Shown here one piece after another: positions 21,141 through 32,062 of a stretch of DNA of 64,000 bases. The DNA is from Bathynomus jamesi (taxonomy: Eukaryota > Arthropoda > Malacostraca > Isopoda > Cirolanidae): contig JAJOZX010001074.1 in assembly GCA_023014485.1 (NCBI GenBank), positions 465,001 to 529,000 on the forward strand. The letters are read 5' to 3'. The translations under genes and the position numbers were made by a program. Positions within the stretch are counted from its first letter, which is position 1. Every line of letters starts with the position of its first letter. The notes below the pieces were generated by a model that saw nothing but the letters and a program-made list of their open reading frames with translations, was not told the origin of the DNA and did no database searches.

Positions 21141-21350
21141 TACTTTTCCGTTATACCCCCGCAATTTCTTCTTTCCCGGTTAGGTCGACTGTTCGCCCTT
21201 GACAATTGGTTAGGTTAAGTCGTGATATCTTCGTTAAAATATTCGTTAGTTTTAACGAAAATATCACGACTTAACCTAACCAATTGTAAAGGGCGTACAG
21301 TTGACCTAACCGGGAAAGAAGAAATTGCGGGGTTAACGGAAAAGTACCCA
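21141..21350. mobile_element. MITE family A, copy 2 (about 210 bp, near-palindromic)
   Basis: Inverted ends TACTTTTCCG and CGGAAAAGTA, with inner GCAATTTCTTCTTTCCCGGT and its complement. GGTAATGG occurs on both sides (21133-21140 and 21351-21358), an 8-bp duplication as in copy 1. The core AACGAAAATATCACGACTTA and AAGGGCGTACAGTTGACCTA relate it to 14511-14717, although the outer ends differ. Confidence 0.72.
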
Positions 21351-21655
21351 GGTAATGGATAAAAAGGGTGTTCAAAGCATTTTAGGGCGTATTTGTTCAA
21401 TCCTTAATAGTAAAAGAATTCCTTCCGGAGGCCGTGATCCGGTTCACCACTTTCGGAAGTTCTTTTGCTGTTGGCATTTGTACTTGACTTGATCCAAAAT
21501 ATTTGGTGAAAGTAACATTCAGGAAGCTCATTTCCCCAGTATGTTGGTGTGAGTATGCCTCAGGAGTCACCGTAAAGCTGCTGCAGGTTCCCTTCGTCAT
21601 ATAAAATTAGATTTTACGAAAGAGATTAAACGACCAAAAAATATTGGTAGTATTA

Positions 21656-22048
21656 GTCACTAGAGTCAATCTGAGTCGCTTTTGCTCTCCCAGAAGGACT
21701 TTAAACTTTAAGAAGCCATTCAGCTTCTATTGTCTTGTGAATCTTTACAGTATTGTACAATTATGTGTTATTTTTCACTAATTTACAAATTTTTTAAATT
21801 TTTGAAGAAATTTATTTCTTATTTTATGTATTTTTATACTTTTTAAGAAATAAAATTCCTAAAAAGTATAAAAATACACAAAATGAGAAATAAATTTCTT
21901 AAAAAATTTAAAAAAATGTAAATTAGTGAGAAGTAATGCATAATTGTACAATACTGTAAAGATTCACAAGACAATAGAAACTGAATGGATTCTTAAAGTT
22001 CAAAGTCCTTCTGGGAGATCAAAAGCGACTCAAATTAACTCTAGTGAC
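21656..22048. repeat. foldback element (393 bp)
   Basis: GTCACTAGAG at the left pairs with CTCTAGTGAC at the right. Both arms carry GATTCACAAGACAATAG / TTGTCTTGTGAATC and CAGAAGGACTTTAAA-like stretches, meeting around 21855. There is no coding capacity. Confidence 0.78.
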
Positions 22049-23165
22049 TCGAGTGACTCAGAGCAAAAATGGAACAATGAATTAATTAAAGCAACGGATT
22101 TGTAATTTTTTGTTTTTATTTGCGCTTATTCTATTTTAATGTTTTTTTACATTTTTTTAAACGGCCGAACCATGTTTTTTCATCGAATTTTTAAATCGGT
22201 CATTACTCATTAGTTCGGATGAAAGGAAGATTCGGCATTCCAATAACAACCGCAGCCCTTTCTTCCCCGAGTGATTTCATCTATTCTTTAGTAGATAAAA
22301 TCTGCGGATATTAAACTACGGTTTCATTCATTTTACGTCGCGAGCCGTCATACAGAAATTGAACTAACGCTTTCTTAATACATCTTTAAATGCAAAATAG
22401 ATACGGCAAATTGAAATAAGTAAACCAAAGATCTTTGTACGCCGTTTTCGTCGGATTATTAAAATAAATACGAAAACGGACGAGAAACAACTTTTTCCGA
22501 GGGACGATACGAAACAAGAGGAAGAAATGAAGGATATTGAAGTTAAATAGCTAAAAAGCTACTGAAGAGAAATCACGCATGGATGCGGGCGAACGGGCGA
22601 GAAATATTAATATCGCGAGTCTCTTCATTTCGATGCGTACTTATCGGCTGAAATCGAACGTCGCCACGTTCCCAATTTTCGTATAATAAATTTTATTAAT
22701 ATAATTTACTAAAAATTTATATTTCTATAAACTATGAAATCAATTTAGGTTTATTTAGTCTAGTTTGATTTGTATAATATCGTAATAAAAACTTACTACG
22801 AGGTTCCATTGGGGTTTCGAGGATGATGGCGATTGCCCCCTCACATTATCGAAGAGAGAGAAAAGGTCACCATTCCGAAATTGCGTTCAATCGAATTGGT
22901 TAAAATTTATAAAAATTAAATAATCATTCAATTCCTCATTCCGTATTCGATACTGACGCCATTTATACGGATGTGTTTGTTTGTATGTTTGTACGTACAG
23001 TAAAGATGATAAGCTCGCTTCCACTTACTTTCTCATGTTCATGGCACGGCCGCAAAGGCCATAAACGTTTCAAAAATCAGCCAGTCATAGACCCTCCTAA
23101 TTTTGTTTTTGCGTTTTAAATTGTATTAAACTTTGAAATATTGCAACCATTTTATATATATAAAA
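22049..23165. other. unannotated intron sequence
   Basis: AT-rich; no exon or transposon recognised. Confidence 0.4.
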
Positions 23166-23460
23166 CCGCCTCGGTGGTGTAGTGGTTAGCGTCGCTGATT
23201 ATGAATCCATCGGCCCCGGGTTCGAGACCCGACGGCAGCCGGCGCGCAGCAAAACCCAGCTGTTCATCCTTCCACACAATAAAGAAAGTGGTTGGTAGAT
23301 AAATGGGTACCCTAGGTGGCCTAGTGGTTAAGACGCTGGGCTGCTGATGGGGCGTGGTTTGGATTCCACGTTAAACTGTAGGTCTAAGGTGGAGTGAAAA
23401 GCTTGACCTTCGTCAGAATGAACAATTCGGGCGGAAGCTAACCAAAGGTTACCAAAGGTG
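23166..23460 (+). mobile_element. dimeric tRNA-derived SINE, copy 2
   Basis: Same layout as the 16053 copy and better preserved. Head 1 is TGGTGTAGTGGTTAGCGTC with B-box GGTTCGAGACCC. Head 2 is TGGCCTAGTGGTTAAGACGC with B-box GTTTGGATTCC, and the shared GAAAAGCTTGACCTTCGTC body follows. It is preceded by a TATATATA tract and ends in (TA)n. Confidence 0.82.
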
Positions 23461-23589
23461 TGTGTATATATATATATAAGAAAGTACGACTTTTTAAATT
23501 TTTTAATAATAATTATTTGTGTATGTGAGTTACAATAACCATTTTTATGCCGATAAAATATACACTTTGGGAATTTATTTTATTTGAAA

Positions 23590-23960
23590 CTATTTTTATT
23601 ACGATCACCATATATTAACCTCATTAATTTGATTTAAACGCGCTCTGAAATTTTGAACGTTTCTTGTTGAAATATCCTTCGCAATTCTACTTGTTACAGC
23701 CGTGTTTTCATTTGGTATATGATACTCTGTCCCCGGGTTAGTCCTCTAGACTTTGTTCTTTAAATAACCCCGCAAAAAGTAGTCGCGAGGATTAAAGTCG
23801 GTGGATATGGGGATCAACGCCAGCCGTAAGCAATTTTTTCTGGGTAATGGTTAGAAATTACTCTACCACGAAAAATAAATGTGGGAAGACGCTTTTAATT
23901 TATACTATACGCGCATTCAAATAGGCCGCGCGGTTATGCCAGAGTAAAATGAACATCCTT
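23590..23960 (-). pseudogene. mariner-like transposase C-terminal fragment
   Basis: On the - strand a frame with one or more stops shows FNPRDYFLRGYLKNKV (family motif 'DLNPcDYFLWGYLKd.V'), then SRIAKDI and a terminal NFRARLNQ segment. It is part of the catalytic and C-terminal region of an arthropod mariner-type transposase. No termini were identified. Confidence 0.6.
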
Positions 23961-24413
23961 GTATCGTAGGTAAAGTTTATTACGGAGCGTAATTATACGC
24001 GAAGTTATAAGACAAAATAGGTAAATTATTCAGTTGACATCGATTAGCTTTTCCTTCATTATCCTTAAGTTAATATTTATACGAGTCAAGAGGTTTGAAC
24101 AGTAAAAAAAAAGGCATTACGTGGTTTCTGTCTCGCGCGTAATTTTGAGTCTGTTTTTTTTTTTCAAATGATTTAGGGTCTTGAGTTTATTGTGGACATT
24201 TACTTATTCATTACCTCTTGTTTTTAACAGTAGTATTAATTCATAGTCAGTAAATATGACCACTCTTCTAATTATGGCATATACTATATAAATGACGTAC
24301 ATTGGTACTCGTCATCATTATTAGTGGTTAACTGTGGTGCTTGTGAAGCAAAACGGATTAAATAGAAAAGTAAATTTGCGACAACTAATGCTTAACGTTC
24401 TCTGTTTTTAAAG

Positions 24414-24530
24414 CTTGAGAATATGAGCATTGAAGTGGGCTATCCGGATCGGCTTTTAGATCGGACGGTGATCGATCATTACTACAAAGATTACAACATC
24501 TTCACCAAAGACTTCTTTCAGAATTTACAG
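24414..24530 (+). CDS. M13-like gene, exon 5 in window
   Basis: Acceptor TTTAAAG and donor GTGAAT; 39 codons, phase 0 to 0. It encodes MSIEVGYPDRLLDRTVIDHY and the DFFQNLQ end. GYPD is a hallmark M13 motif, and the FF.N segment follows at the usual distance. Confidence 0.9.
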
Positions 24531-25334
24531 GTGAATACTCGAAAGAATTTGGTTTTGAAGTTCATTTTCCGAAATGTAAGCAATTTCCTCTTGAACGAAT
24601 CCTTATATTAATTGTGCGTAGTCCAATTTGTGTGGAGAAAGTCGAGGAATTTTAATTTGTCGTTTGTTTACGTATTTCTTGGCGAGATTGTTTATAACTT
24701 TAAATAATTATTTAATCTTCGAATTTCAGCTTCTCACCCAAAATTTATTAAGATTTTAAATGTTTGCGATGTAAATGATCGCATTGTAAATAATTACTTA
24801 AATGAAGCCATAAAATAGACTAAAAATAAGGGCAAAACGAGCAGTAAATAAAAATCACTTTAATAAAGTTTTCTTTAGAACACATGTCCATGTAACTGAT
24901 TTAATCTCCTTAAAAGATAAAAGAGTCCTTTGTTCTTAATATATAAAACGGAAGAAGCCCTATAAAATCCATCCCGACTCTGGAGAGCTGAAGTTCGTTT
25001 TCCGCATCGTTTCTTGACAGTGTTCGGATTGCTTAATCTTCCCTTAACCGTTACATAATCACATGTTGGAGGGAAGACACAGTTACTAAACGACTCATCC
25101 CCCCCCAATTATTGTTTTTAATTGAGGATTTTTCATATTTTTAAAATAATTAGTTTTTAAATATAATTAATATAATTATTAATAATAATTAATATAAATT
25201 AATATGAAAAATACGTTCATTTTTACATAAGCAATAAAGCAATTCACCATTTAATTATTTGAAGGGCCATTTTATTAAAGATTGCGCGCACCACTAACGT
25301 CATTTAAATGTTGGTGCTATTTCTTTGGGATCAG
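24531..25334. other. intron sequence
   Basis: AT-rich intron; nothing recognised. Confidence 0.5.
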
Positions 25335-25510
25335 GACTCCATCAGGAACACTCGCGAGCAGATGGAGCGACGTCTTTTGGACCCTGCATCAGAACCCCCA
25401 TGGATGGAGGCCCTCAAGAACGAGGGAGTGACCTACGTGCATCAATCGAACAAGGTGGTCATCCCTCCTCATATCCTGAACCCTCCAATCTTCCACAGTA
25501 ATTACCCAAG
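25335..25510 (+). CDS. M13-like gene, exon 6 in window
   Basis: Acceptor GATCAG and donor GTATCT; phase 0 to 2. It encodes REQMERRLLDPASEPPWMEA through VVIPPHILNPPIFHSNYP. The last part matches 'I.FPAGILQPPFF...P' of neprilysin. The upstream substrate-binding motif NAYY reads VTYV here. Confidence 0.9.
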
Positions 25511-26074
25511 GTATCTTTTCAGGGCTTCCTTTTCGTCGGGACACATTGTGGGAGGGATGGGGGCCGAAAAGTGTGTACAAAATGAGTGATATTTAAATCA
25601 CCTCTTGAGCTGTCCCTTTTTCGAAAGCTTCTCACGAGAAAGCTTTATTCATTGATCCTTAAACGGTAACATAATACATCAAAAGTATGTCAGAAATTGT
25701 GTGTATTTGCTCATTATACATTTTTCACATTCTCTCCCTTCCGGTGGTTGTCAAAATGATGCCAGTTTGTAACCGAGTAAATCTACGGTATTTAAGATTA
25801 ACATTTGATTTACTTACCAGTTGTCTAGGTTGTTCGATGTTCAGTCAGAGTATGTATCATTCAACAAAATTCTTTCTGATTCGGTAGTAATGTTCGCCTT
25901 TTGCCTGGACGTCAAGACGTAATTTCTCTTCTCTGTTTCCTATTTTATCATTCTGAAACAGCAAAATTGACATAGTAAAAATCTTTCCACTCTTAGCGGA
26001 CATGACAAACACAACTTGGATAACTACCATTGTTGTTGTTGTTGTTTTTTCGTTATACGAGATTTCCTTTTCAG

Positions 26075-26197
26075 TTGCATCATTTATGGGAGTTTGGGCG
26101 TTCGAATAACTCGTGAAATGCTTCGCGCCTTCGATGCGGTGGGGCTTTCTTACAACAGCAGAGGGAGGCTTCTTCCCCGCACTGAGGCTGCCAACAG
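26075..26197 (+). CDS. M13-like gene, exon 7: active-site exon without the zinc motif
   Basis: Acceptor TTTCAG and donor GTGGGT; phase 2 to 2. It encodes YGSLGVRITREMLRAFDAVG, then NSRGRLLP. This matches 'yGgiGvviGHEitHaFDd.G..yd..G.l'. The GHEITH positions read TREMLR: both zinc-binding His are Arg while the Glu, the flanking AFD and the downstream RGRLLP are conserved. A sequencing error cannot explain two separate substitutions in an otherwise open frame. Confidence 0.92.
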
Positions 26198-26718
26198 GTG
26201 GGTCATTCATTGCGAACCTTCTTCTGATTAATAAGGTCGGTTCCCTGGAGCTCTTCATAAGTCGAGAGGCATTTTTTAATTAATTCCAGACACTGTAAGT
26301 GGCGATTCAAGATTGAAAACCTTTTTTTATTTTGAGTATTGAACTACTTTACTTCTAATACTCTACATGAAAAAAAGATTTGATTAAGATAATGAACTAA
26401 AGCCATTATAAGAATGGTCTTATAGTAAACGACTTTAACCATCTTGCGAACAGAAATCTGTGACGGTAGAAGTTAATTCATTAAATCCCGGTAAAAGTTG
26501 TTCAGATATAATATTTTGTCAGGAGAGTAAAATAAGTTTCTGCCTTTTTATGAACATTCGTGCCTTTAATGAGTTACAAAAGACGTTGTTTAGTTTCCAT
26601 CAGAGGAGAGATCTCTTAAACCTTCTCCTTATCTTGATGTGAAAGGCAAATACCGCTCGTAATTTTCGTGGATATCATTTACCTCACAAAGATCTAACTT
26701 TGTCTCTTTCATTCTTAG

Positions 26719-26857
26719 AACCCTTCGCCATATTGAAAATTTAGCCGACTGCATCACCACAACCACGACGAGGCTGACCAGCGACAACGATAGATCGGAC
26801 AACAGAACGTCGTCTGATACTGCAGCGGAAGTGGACGCCGTTCGACAGACTTACCAG
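26719..26857 (+). CDS. M13-like gene, exon 8: third zinc-ligand exon, altered
   Basis: Acceptor TCTTAG and donor GTCCCT; phase 2 to 0. Aligned without gaps to neprilysin through the join with exon 9, the TLGENIAD block reads TSSDTAAE. The zinc ligand Glu is Asp and the following Asp is Glu. It also contains a Thr run (ITTTTTRL) just after a conserved Cys. Confidence 0.85.
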
Positions 26858-26978
26858 GTCCCTCAGTCAATATTAACTTGATCACGGATGTAGAGTTAAT
26901 CAAAAGTCTAAAAGCGTTGCGATAAAAACACACCAACGTTTCTCCCATCTCTTAACCTTTATTTTCCCTCTCTTCCAG

Positions 26979-27074
26979 GCTTATTTGGCTCTTATGAAGA
27001 GAGAGCCACAACACCACCCGCCCAGTTTCGAGAATTTAAACACAACTAATATCTTTTTCATGGCTTACGCAGGG
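26979..27074 (+). CDS. M13-like gene, exon 9 in window
   Basis: Acceptor TTCCAG and donor GTAAGT; 32 codons, phase 0 to 0. It encodes AYLALMKREPQ...NTTNIFFMAYAG, matching 'aY.ay.......TN.QlFFl.fAq'. The Trp-Cys that normally follows (AQVWC) is split to the next exon and reads SLC. Confidence 0.9.
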
Positions 27075-28499
27075 GTAAGTCATTTTGGAAACAGATAGAT
27101 AGATAGATAGATTTAAATGGCGATGGAAATGTGTTGAATGGCATCCATGTAAGAAGGGAACAAGATCAACAACTTTTTTTGCGATTTCTCCTAGCACTCG
27201 GCAACATTTAAATCATTCATGATTATGACTAGAACCTTCAGCCAACCAGTGGCATACACTACTGTAATACCAGTTGTTTCCAACCGGTCGATCACCAACT
27301 ATTTTTGAGTCGATCGCGAGGCAGAAATGAATATTTCCCCCAAATTGCAATAACGACAGGAAATAATCATAAAAAAGAGAGGAAGTATCAAATCCACTTA
27401 ACGATTCATAATTCATAACTGATTATCTGATGTTTACATTTAAGCGAGGGGCATGATTGCAATTGTAAGCTACAGAAGCGGGAAAAGGTGGAGATGGGAA
27501 GGGTGGAAGGCAGTTGAGTACGAGCAGGACTATGTATATCGCTCTTCCTGCTCAAAGTTTCAGTAGCTCAGCTCCTCCGAAAAGGTTGGACACTCGAGCA
27601 AAGCAAGTTTTCATTACCGAAGAGTCTTTATACGAAGATATGCAATTTTGAGTAGTAATAGTATTGGTGAATATATATATTTCCACTTTTTCTCTCGATG
27701 TTTATTTCTTATGACTTCTTTCTTCCAGATATTAAAATTTTAGTTAGAGATTGAAGAAAAGAAGATCATTTCTAATTCATTAAAAGTATTATGAACTGTC
27801 GTAACCTGTCATCGAATTTAGCTGATTGCGATGCGTTGTTCAGTTTTTTTGTTAAATAACCAATCTTACCACGTCTGAGAATAAGGGTTAAAATTATTGC
27901 AATAACGAAATCGAGTGGAATTTTATTGCTTCCTTTTTGTCATTAGACGTTGTTTCCTTTCTTAAAGTTAACAGTGTTTCCTGCATTATACAAAACCTTA
28001 TCCCTTCAAGGAACGAAAGCCACTTCCCAAAACTTAAGATGGATCTAAGTTTAATTTGGCCCAACTTAACCTAACCTAACCTCCTTTAGTCTTACTCAGG
28101 CTCATCGAAGGTGTGCGTGTGTGCGGGGGGGAGGGGGGTTGCACTGTTTTACATTTTTTGCATACCAAATATTCGACTTTACCATGACATCTTCGTCCCT
28201 ATGAAATAGTAATTTAGAGATGATTTTTGCACCAAATGTTTTAGGCATGGAAGGGTTAATATAGGACACACTAACTTAAGCGTTCATCAGTTTATTTCTT
28301 AAGAAATTGCCCGTAATCTAATACTGTGAGGTATAAAACAGGTATGTATGGTATAACAGGTTGAGATATATAAACCGTTTCTTCACAATGAAGTGAAATT
28401 GAGGCAATTTTGGGATTTATTCTTAGTTTTGTTTTGGTTGTGCCAATTTATTAGGAGGTTAAAAGTGACATTTGCATCGCTCTTATTTTATTTTCACAG
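27075..28499. other. intron sequence
   Basis: Contains a short GATA tract (27093-27111) and CTAAC-type units at 28070-28082. Around 27265-27320 a segment with CCGGTCGATCACCAACT looks like a decayed repeat end but has no partner. No exon recognised. Confidence 0.4.
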
Positions 28500-28576
28500 A
28501 GCTTATGCGCCAATTCGACGAGTGAACAAGGAGATATTTTCCGTACTTGCAGCCCTTCCCTAATGGAACATCCAAG
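28500..28576 (+). CDS. M13-like gene, exon 10 in window
   Basis: Acceptor TCACAG and donor GTAATA; phase 0 to 2. It encodes SLCANSTSEQGDIFRTCSPS and MEHPR. It matches the neprilysin segment before 'FRIIG.LQN'. The Arg is kept, but the usual His of 'HSP' appears to be Cys. Confidence 0.82.
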
Positions 28577-28679
28577 GTAATACCATTTATCATAATCATT
28601 GATACCACTTATCACAATCATTGAACAACCAATCAACAGTTAAATTTAGGTTTTAGTTTTAGTTACATTTAGGTAATTG

Positions 28680-29005
28680 TATGTTCATTATTTACAGTGT
28701 TTCATTGGTCTGTGTAGTCACTGCTTCAGACAACTATTACTTAACCTTATATGGACAAAGGCTCCGTCGTAGCCAATGTCGTAACACCGTTTCCCGTTGA
28801 TCGGCGAAGTTAAGCGGCATTGGGTCGGATAGTGGTTGGATGGGAGACCGTCCTCCGCGTCCAGACTGTGTAGCGACCCGTGGTTCGGGTCCACCCCGCC
28901 GTCATATGACCTTAGAAGGAGGTTAAACAACCCCATCAATACATTATATGGAAAACTTGTATAATGTTTGTACCTGTTCAGTCTGAAATAAAGATAGTTT
29001 GTTTT
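28680..29005 (+). mobile_element. 3' tail of an L2/CR1-like LINE, split by a SINE
   Basis: The flanks 28680-28759 and 28944-29005 are together colinear with the 3' end of the LINE at 51600-51720 (- strand). Both contain CTTGTATAATGTTTGTACC and GTCTGAAATAAAG. The interruption is the 5S-derived SINE. Confidence 0.75.
28760..28943 (+). mobile_element. 5S-derived SINE, copy 4, with target-site duplication
   Basis: It starts GGCTCCGTCGTAGCC and has GATCGGCGAAGTTAAGCGGC and TAGTGGTTGGATGGGAGACC, then the body with CCGCCGTCATATGACCTTAG and the tail GAGGTTAAACAACC. It is flanked by TTATATGGACAA (28747) and TTATATGGAAAA (28944), a duplication of about 12 bp inside a LINE tail. This shows mobilisation as a retroposon. 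Confidence 0.88.
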
Positions 29006-29246
29006 CTTATAATTACTTTTTATCAGGATTGTTATTAGATAAAATGTAAAATTTTTGCCATCCTCTCATTGCTGAAGTTTATCAGCTATTGTTGTCGCCT
29101 CTGGATGAACGGAGTTTTGTTTTGCGAAAGTGTAAGAATCTTGAACCAACTTTTTTTGTTTGCTTTTTACTCTTTTATGTACCGTTACTTCATTATTATT
29201 ATTTTTATTATTGTTTTTATTCAAATATTTCTAAATGTAACGATTG
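29006..29246. other. intron sequence
   Basis: AT-rich with TTATT-type low-complexity runs near 29190. Nothing recognised. Confidence 0.4.
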
Positions 29247-29440
29247 GGGGTTGTTTAACTTCCTCCGTAACATCTAAGGTCATATGACGGAGGGGACCTA
29301 CAGCTTTACGTGGGGTCCGAACCACGAGTCGCTACATAGTCTGGACGGTCTCCCATCCAACTACTATCCAGACCCAATATCGATTAGCTTCGCTGATCAA
29401 CGGGAAGTGATGTCACGACATTGGCTACGACGTAGCCCTT
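29247..29440 (-). mobile_element. 5S-derived SINE, copy 5
   Basis: On the - strand: GGGCTACGTCGTAGCCAATG, GATCAGCGAAGCTAATCGA, GATAGTAGTTGGATGGGAG and a body ending CGGAGGAAGTTAAACAACC. It is tail to tail with copy 4. Confidence 0.8.
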
Positions 29441-30144
29441 CAAACATCTCTAGTTGTCCATTGATATATTCTTAACAATTTACATTATCATCATCAAAAA
29501 ATATAGTAAAATTAGTAAAACAAGATCCGTATTAGAAGTAATATGTTATCAGCAGTAGAACCATATTCTTGAGTTCTAGGACCTCTCTATTGCAGTCATC
29601 TACTACTTTCTTAATTTCATCTATTGTCACCTAATGTTACTGTAACTACTGTACAGTTCCTTTTCCTTTCTCCACCTCGTCAAAAAAAAATGTCAACTCT
29701 GCTTTTCCGGGAATGAGCTACTGCGGGTCGTTTCCTATTTCTGGTAATAAGACATTCATTTCCATCTAGTAGTACAGACTGTACTTAGTATTTCCGGCTT
29801 CGAGTTCAGGCGTAGCACTTATCCGATCAGCAATCGGAAATGAGTCTCATATAATGATTGAATGAATAAATATGGCTTTTTAGTGGTAAATATATTCTTA
29901 ATTGCGTTTGTGCCTTCTTAAACTTCTGCCACATGCTGCGTCATACTCGAGTCCACAAATGAATAACCCGTCCATCTTTCTATGAAGTTTTGTTACTTTT
30001 TTTAAATCAAATTCCAAAATGATTAGAATTTTGGGTTTCCCCTTAAAAGCTTTTGGTCAAAATGCGTAAAGTCCGTTATTCAAACTCGGCCTTCACGAAT
30101 CGCTCTTCGTTAACTGCGTGATTTAGGCTCCGTACTAACAGCCA
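29441..30144. other. intron sequence
   Basis: No exon, RNA or transposon signature recognised. Confidence 0.4.
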
Positions 30145-30314
30145 TGATCGTACGATATAATGGACCTACAGTTATACGCGAGATCCGAACCACGAATCGC
30201 TATATCATTTGAGCCCAGAAACGGTCACCCATCCAAGTATTGAACAGACCCAGCGTCGCTTAACTTAGCTCACCTTTAAGGAAACTATATAACCACATAG
30301 CTACGACATAACCC
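30145..30314 (-). mobile_element. 5S-derived SINE, copy 6 (3' truncated)
   Basis: On the - strand: GGGTTATGTCGTAGCTATGT, AGCTAAGTTAAGCGACGCTG, CAATACTTGGATGGGTGACC. The body ends early. It is head to head with copy 7, about 95 bp away. Confidence 0.78.
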
Positions 30315-30408
30315 ATATAGATTCGAATTAAAAAAAAGTTGAATTCTCGTTGGTTTAAGACAGTGTGTTTAGAATCTTTTCGATGAATTGATTCGTGTAT
30401 TAAAATGC

Positions 30409-30606
30409 GGGGCTACGTCGTGGTCACGTAGCAACACCGCTTTCCGTTAGATCAGCGAAGCAAAGCGTCTGGATCTGTTCAGTAGTTGGACAGATACTGT
30501 CCTTCGCGTTCGGATGATGTGACGACTCTTAGTTCGAATCTCGCATAAAAGTGTATATCCCCTTCGTCACGTGAACTTTGCTGTTACGAAGGAAATTAAA
30601 CAAGCT
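30409..30606 (+). mobile_element. 5S-derived SINE, copy 7
   Basis: GGGGCTACGTCGTGGTCACG, TTAGATCAGCGAAGCAAAGC, CAGTAGTTGGACAGATACTG, then the body with CCTTCGTCACGTGAACTTTG and GAAGGAAATTAAACAAGC. Confidence 0.8.
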
Positions 30607-31340
30607 AAACAGCATGCTAATATGCGGGCGTAACCTTTTCACGTGAGTCCAGTTCCGGAAATGAGTATCTACTGGATTAGAATTGAAGATGGTGATGAAA
30701 TGAGATGGAGTAGAATTTAAATTGGTTTTTACATATTTTTATGTTGATTTTGAACCTAAATTTACAACCGAATTAGGATTCAAATCCATTTTTATGAGGA
30801 AGTAAATATACAAAGGTTTTTTTTTCATATTTGAGCAAACGCTTCATGTAGATTGTGGATGGTGGTTATAATGTATAAACAGTTTCATTCTCGTTGTGGC
30901 AACGGTTGAATGTTTTACACACTGAAGAGAGGGTCTTTTTATTTTAATTTTATTCTAATATTTCGAAGCGAATTAATGGGATACCGAATGGATTTTTCAA
31001 TAAAAAATAAACTCTGAAATCTTTTAAAAATTGTGGTTTTCTCATTTCTTATTTGTAATGGTATAAAAGGGTCTTTTGTGAAAGTTTTTTATGTAGATTA
31101 AGTTTATAGCTGGATTTTAGTAGGAAATTTTCAGCTAGAGTTGGAACTAAAGATTTACAGTAAGTCAGTTTGAATTGGAATCAAAATCGAAATTTCTTTT
31201 AGAATTAAATGGGAACTGGAATCAATTCCAAGGCTCGTTCGATAGGATAGGGTTAGAATCGATCGATGTGAAAAACTCTGAATCAGTCTCGGAGATCCTT
31301 CAGCTCCTTTTACAGAATGAATACAGTTCCTCTCACTGGC
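30607..31340. other. intron sequence
   Basis: AT-rich; nothing recognised. Confidence 0.4.
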
Positions 31341-31895
31341 GTGTCTGGACCATGGTTGGAGCAATTACATATTCCGAGGTCAATACAAATACAATTACTC
31401 TGAAGCCTAAATTGGCAATTGCAATTACATTGAAGAAGTAACAAGTTTTCGTATTCACAAGGCATTTATTTATAATTACAAATAAATTACATTGCAGAAG
31501 AAGTAAGAACTAACAACTTTTCACATTCAACAATACAGTTTGTCGAACACCTCCCGGTTGTATTTCATGAAAATAAGGGAGCGAAAGGTTTCACTCTCCA
31601 GGTTAGCCCTATTCGGGAATAAAAATTTCCAGCATTGCTGAAAACACGCTCCGAAGAAGCTGAAGTGGCTGTAGGATGTACTCCCCATGATCTCTTGGGC
31701 AATACGACATGCCACAGAAAAGTTGCCACTATTGCCAGATCCCCAACTTGCGAAAATGAAGATCTGGCAAATTGGCAGTTACAATTACTCCTCGTGACGT
31801 TTTCGATAATTACAGTTTCAATTACATAAAACTGGTAATTAATTACATTGTTTCAATTACAATTACTTCAACCCTGGTCTGGAATGATCGGAGTA
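31341..31895. mobile_element. probable non-autonomous DNA element with AATTAC-rich ends
   Basis: The left end GTCTGGACCATGGTTGGAGC and the right end, read inward as CCAGACCAGGGTTGAAGTAA, are imperfect inverted repeats followed on both sides by CAATTAC/TAATTAC-rich sequence. No target duplication is clear, so the family is unassigned. Confidence 0.4.
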
Positions 31896-32062
31896 GGGGA
31901 GTCCCCATTTATTTACTCCCCACCCTGAGACCTGCCTCCGTTCCGCTGTTCTGTTTTACAGTCTTATAAATTCCCTTTTCTATTTCAAACTGATGGTTGT
32001 GGAATATTGAAGTGAATGTGATTTCCTTTACCGTATCTAAACTAAAGTGTTTTTATTTTCAG

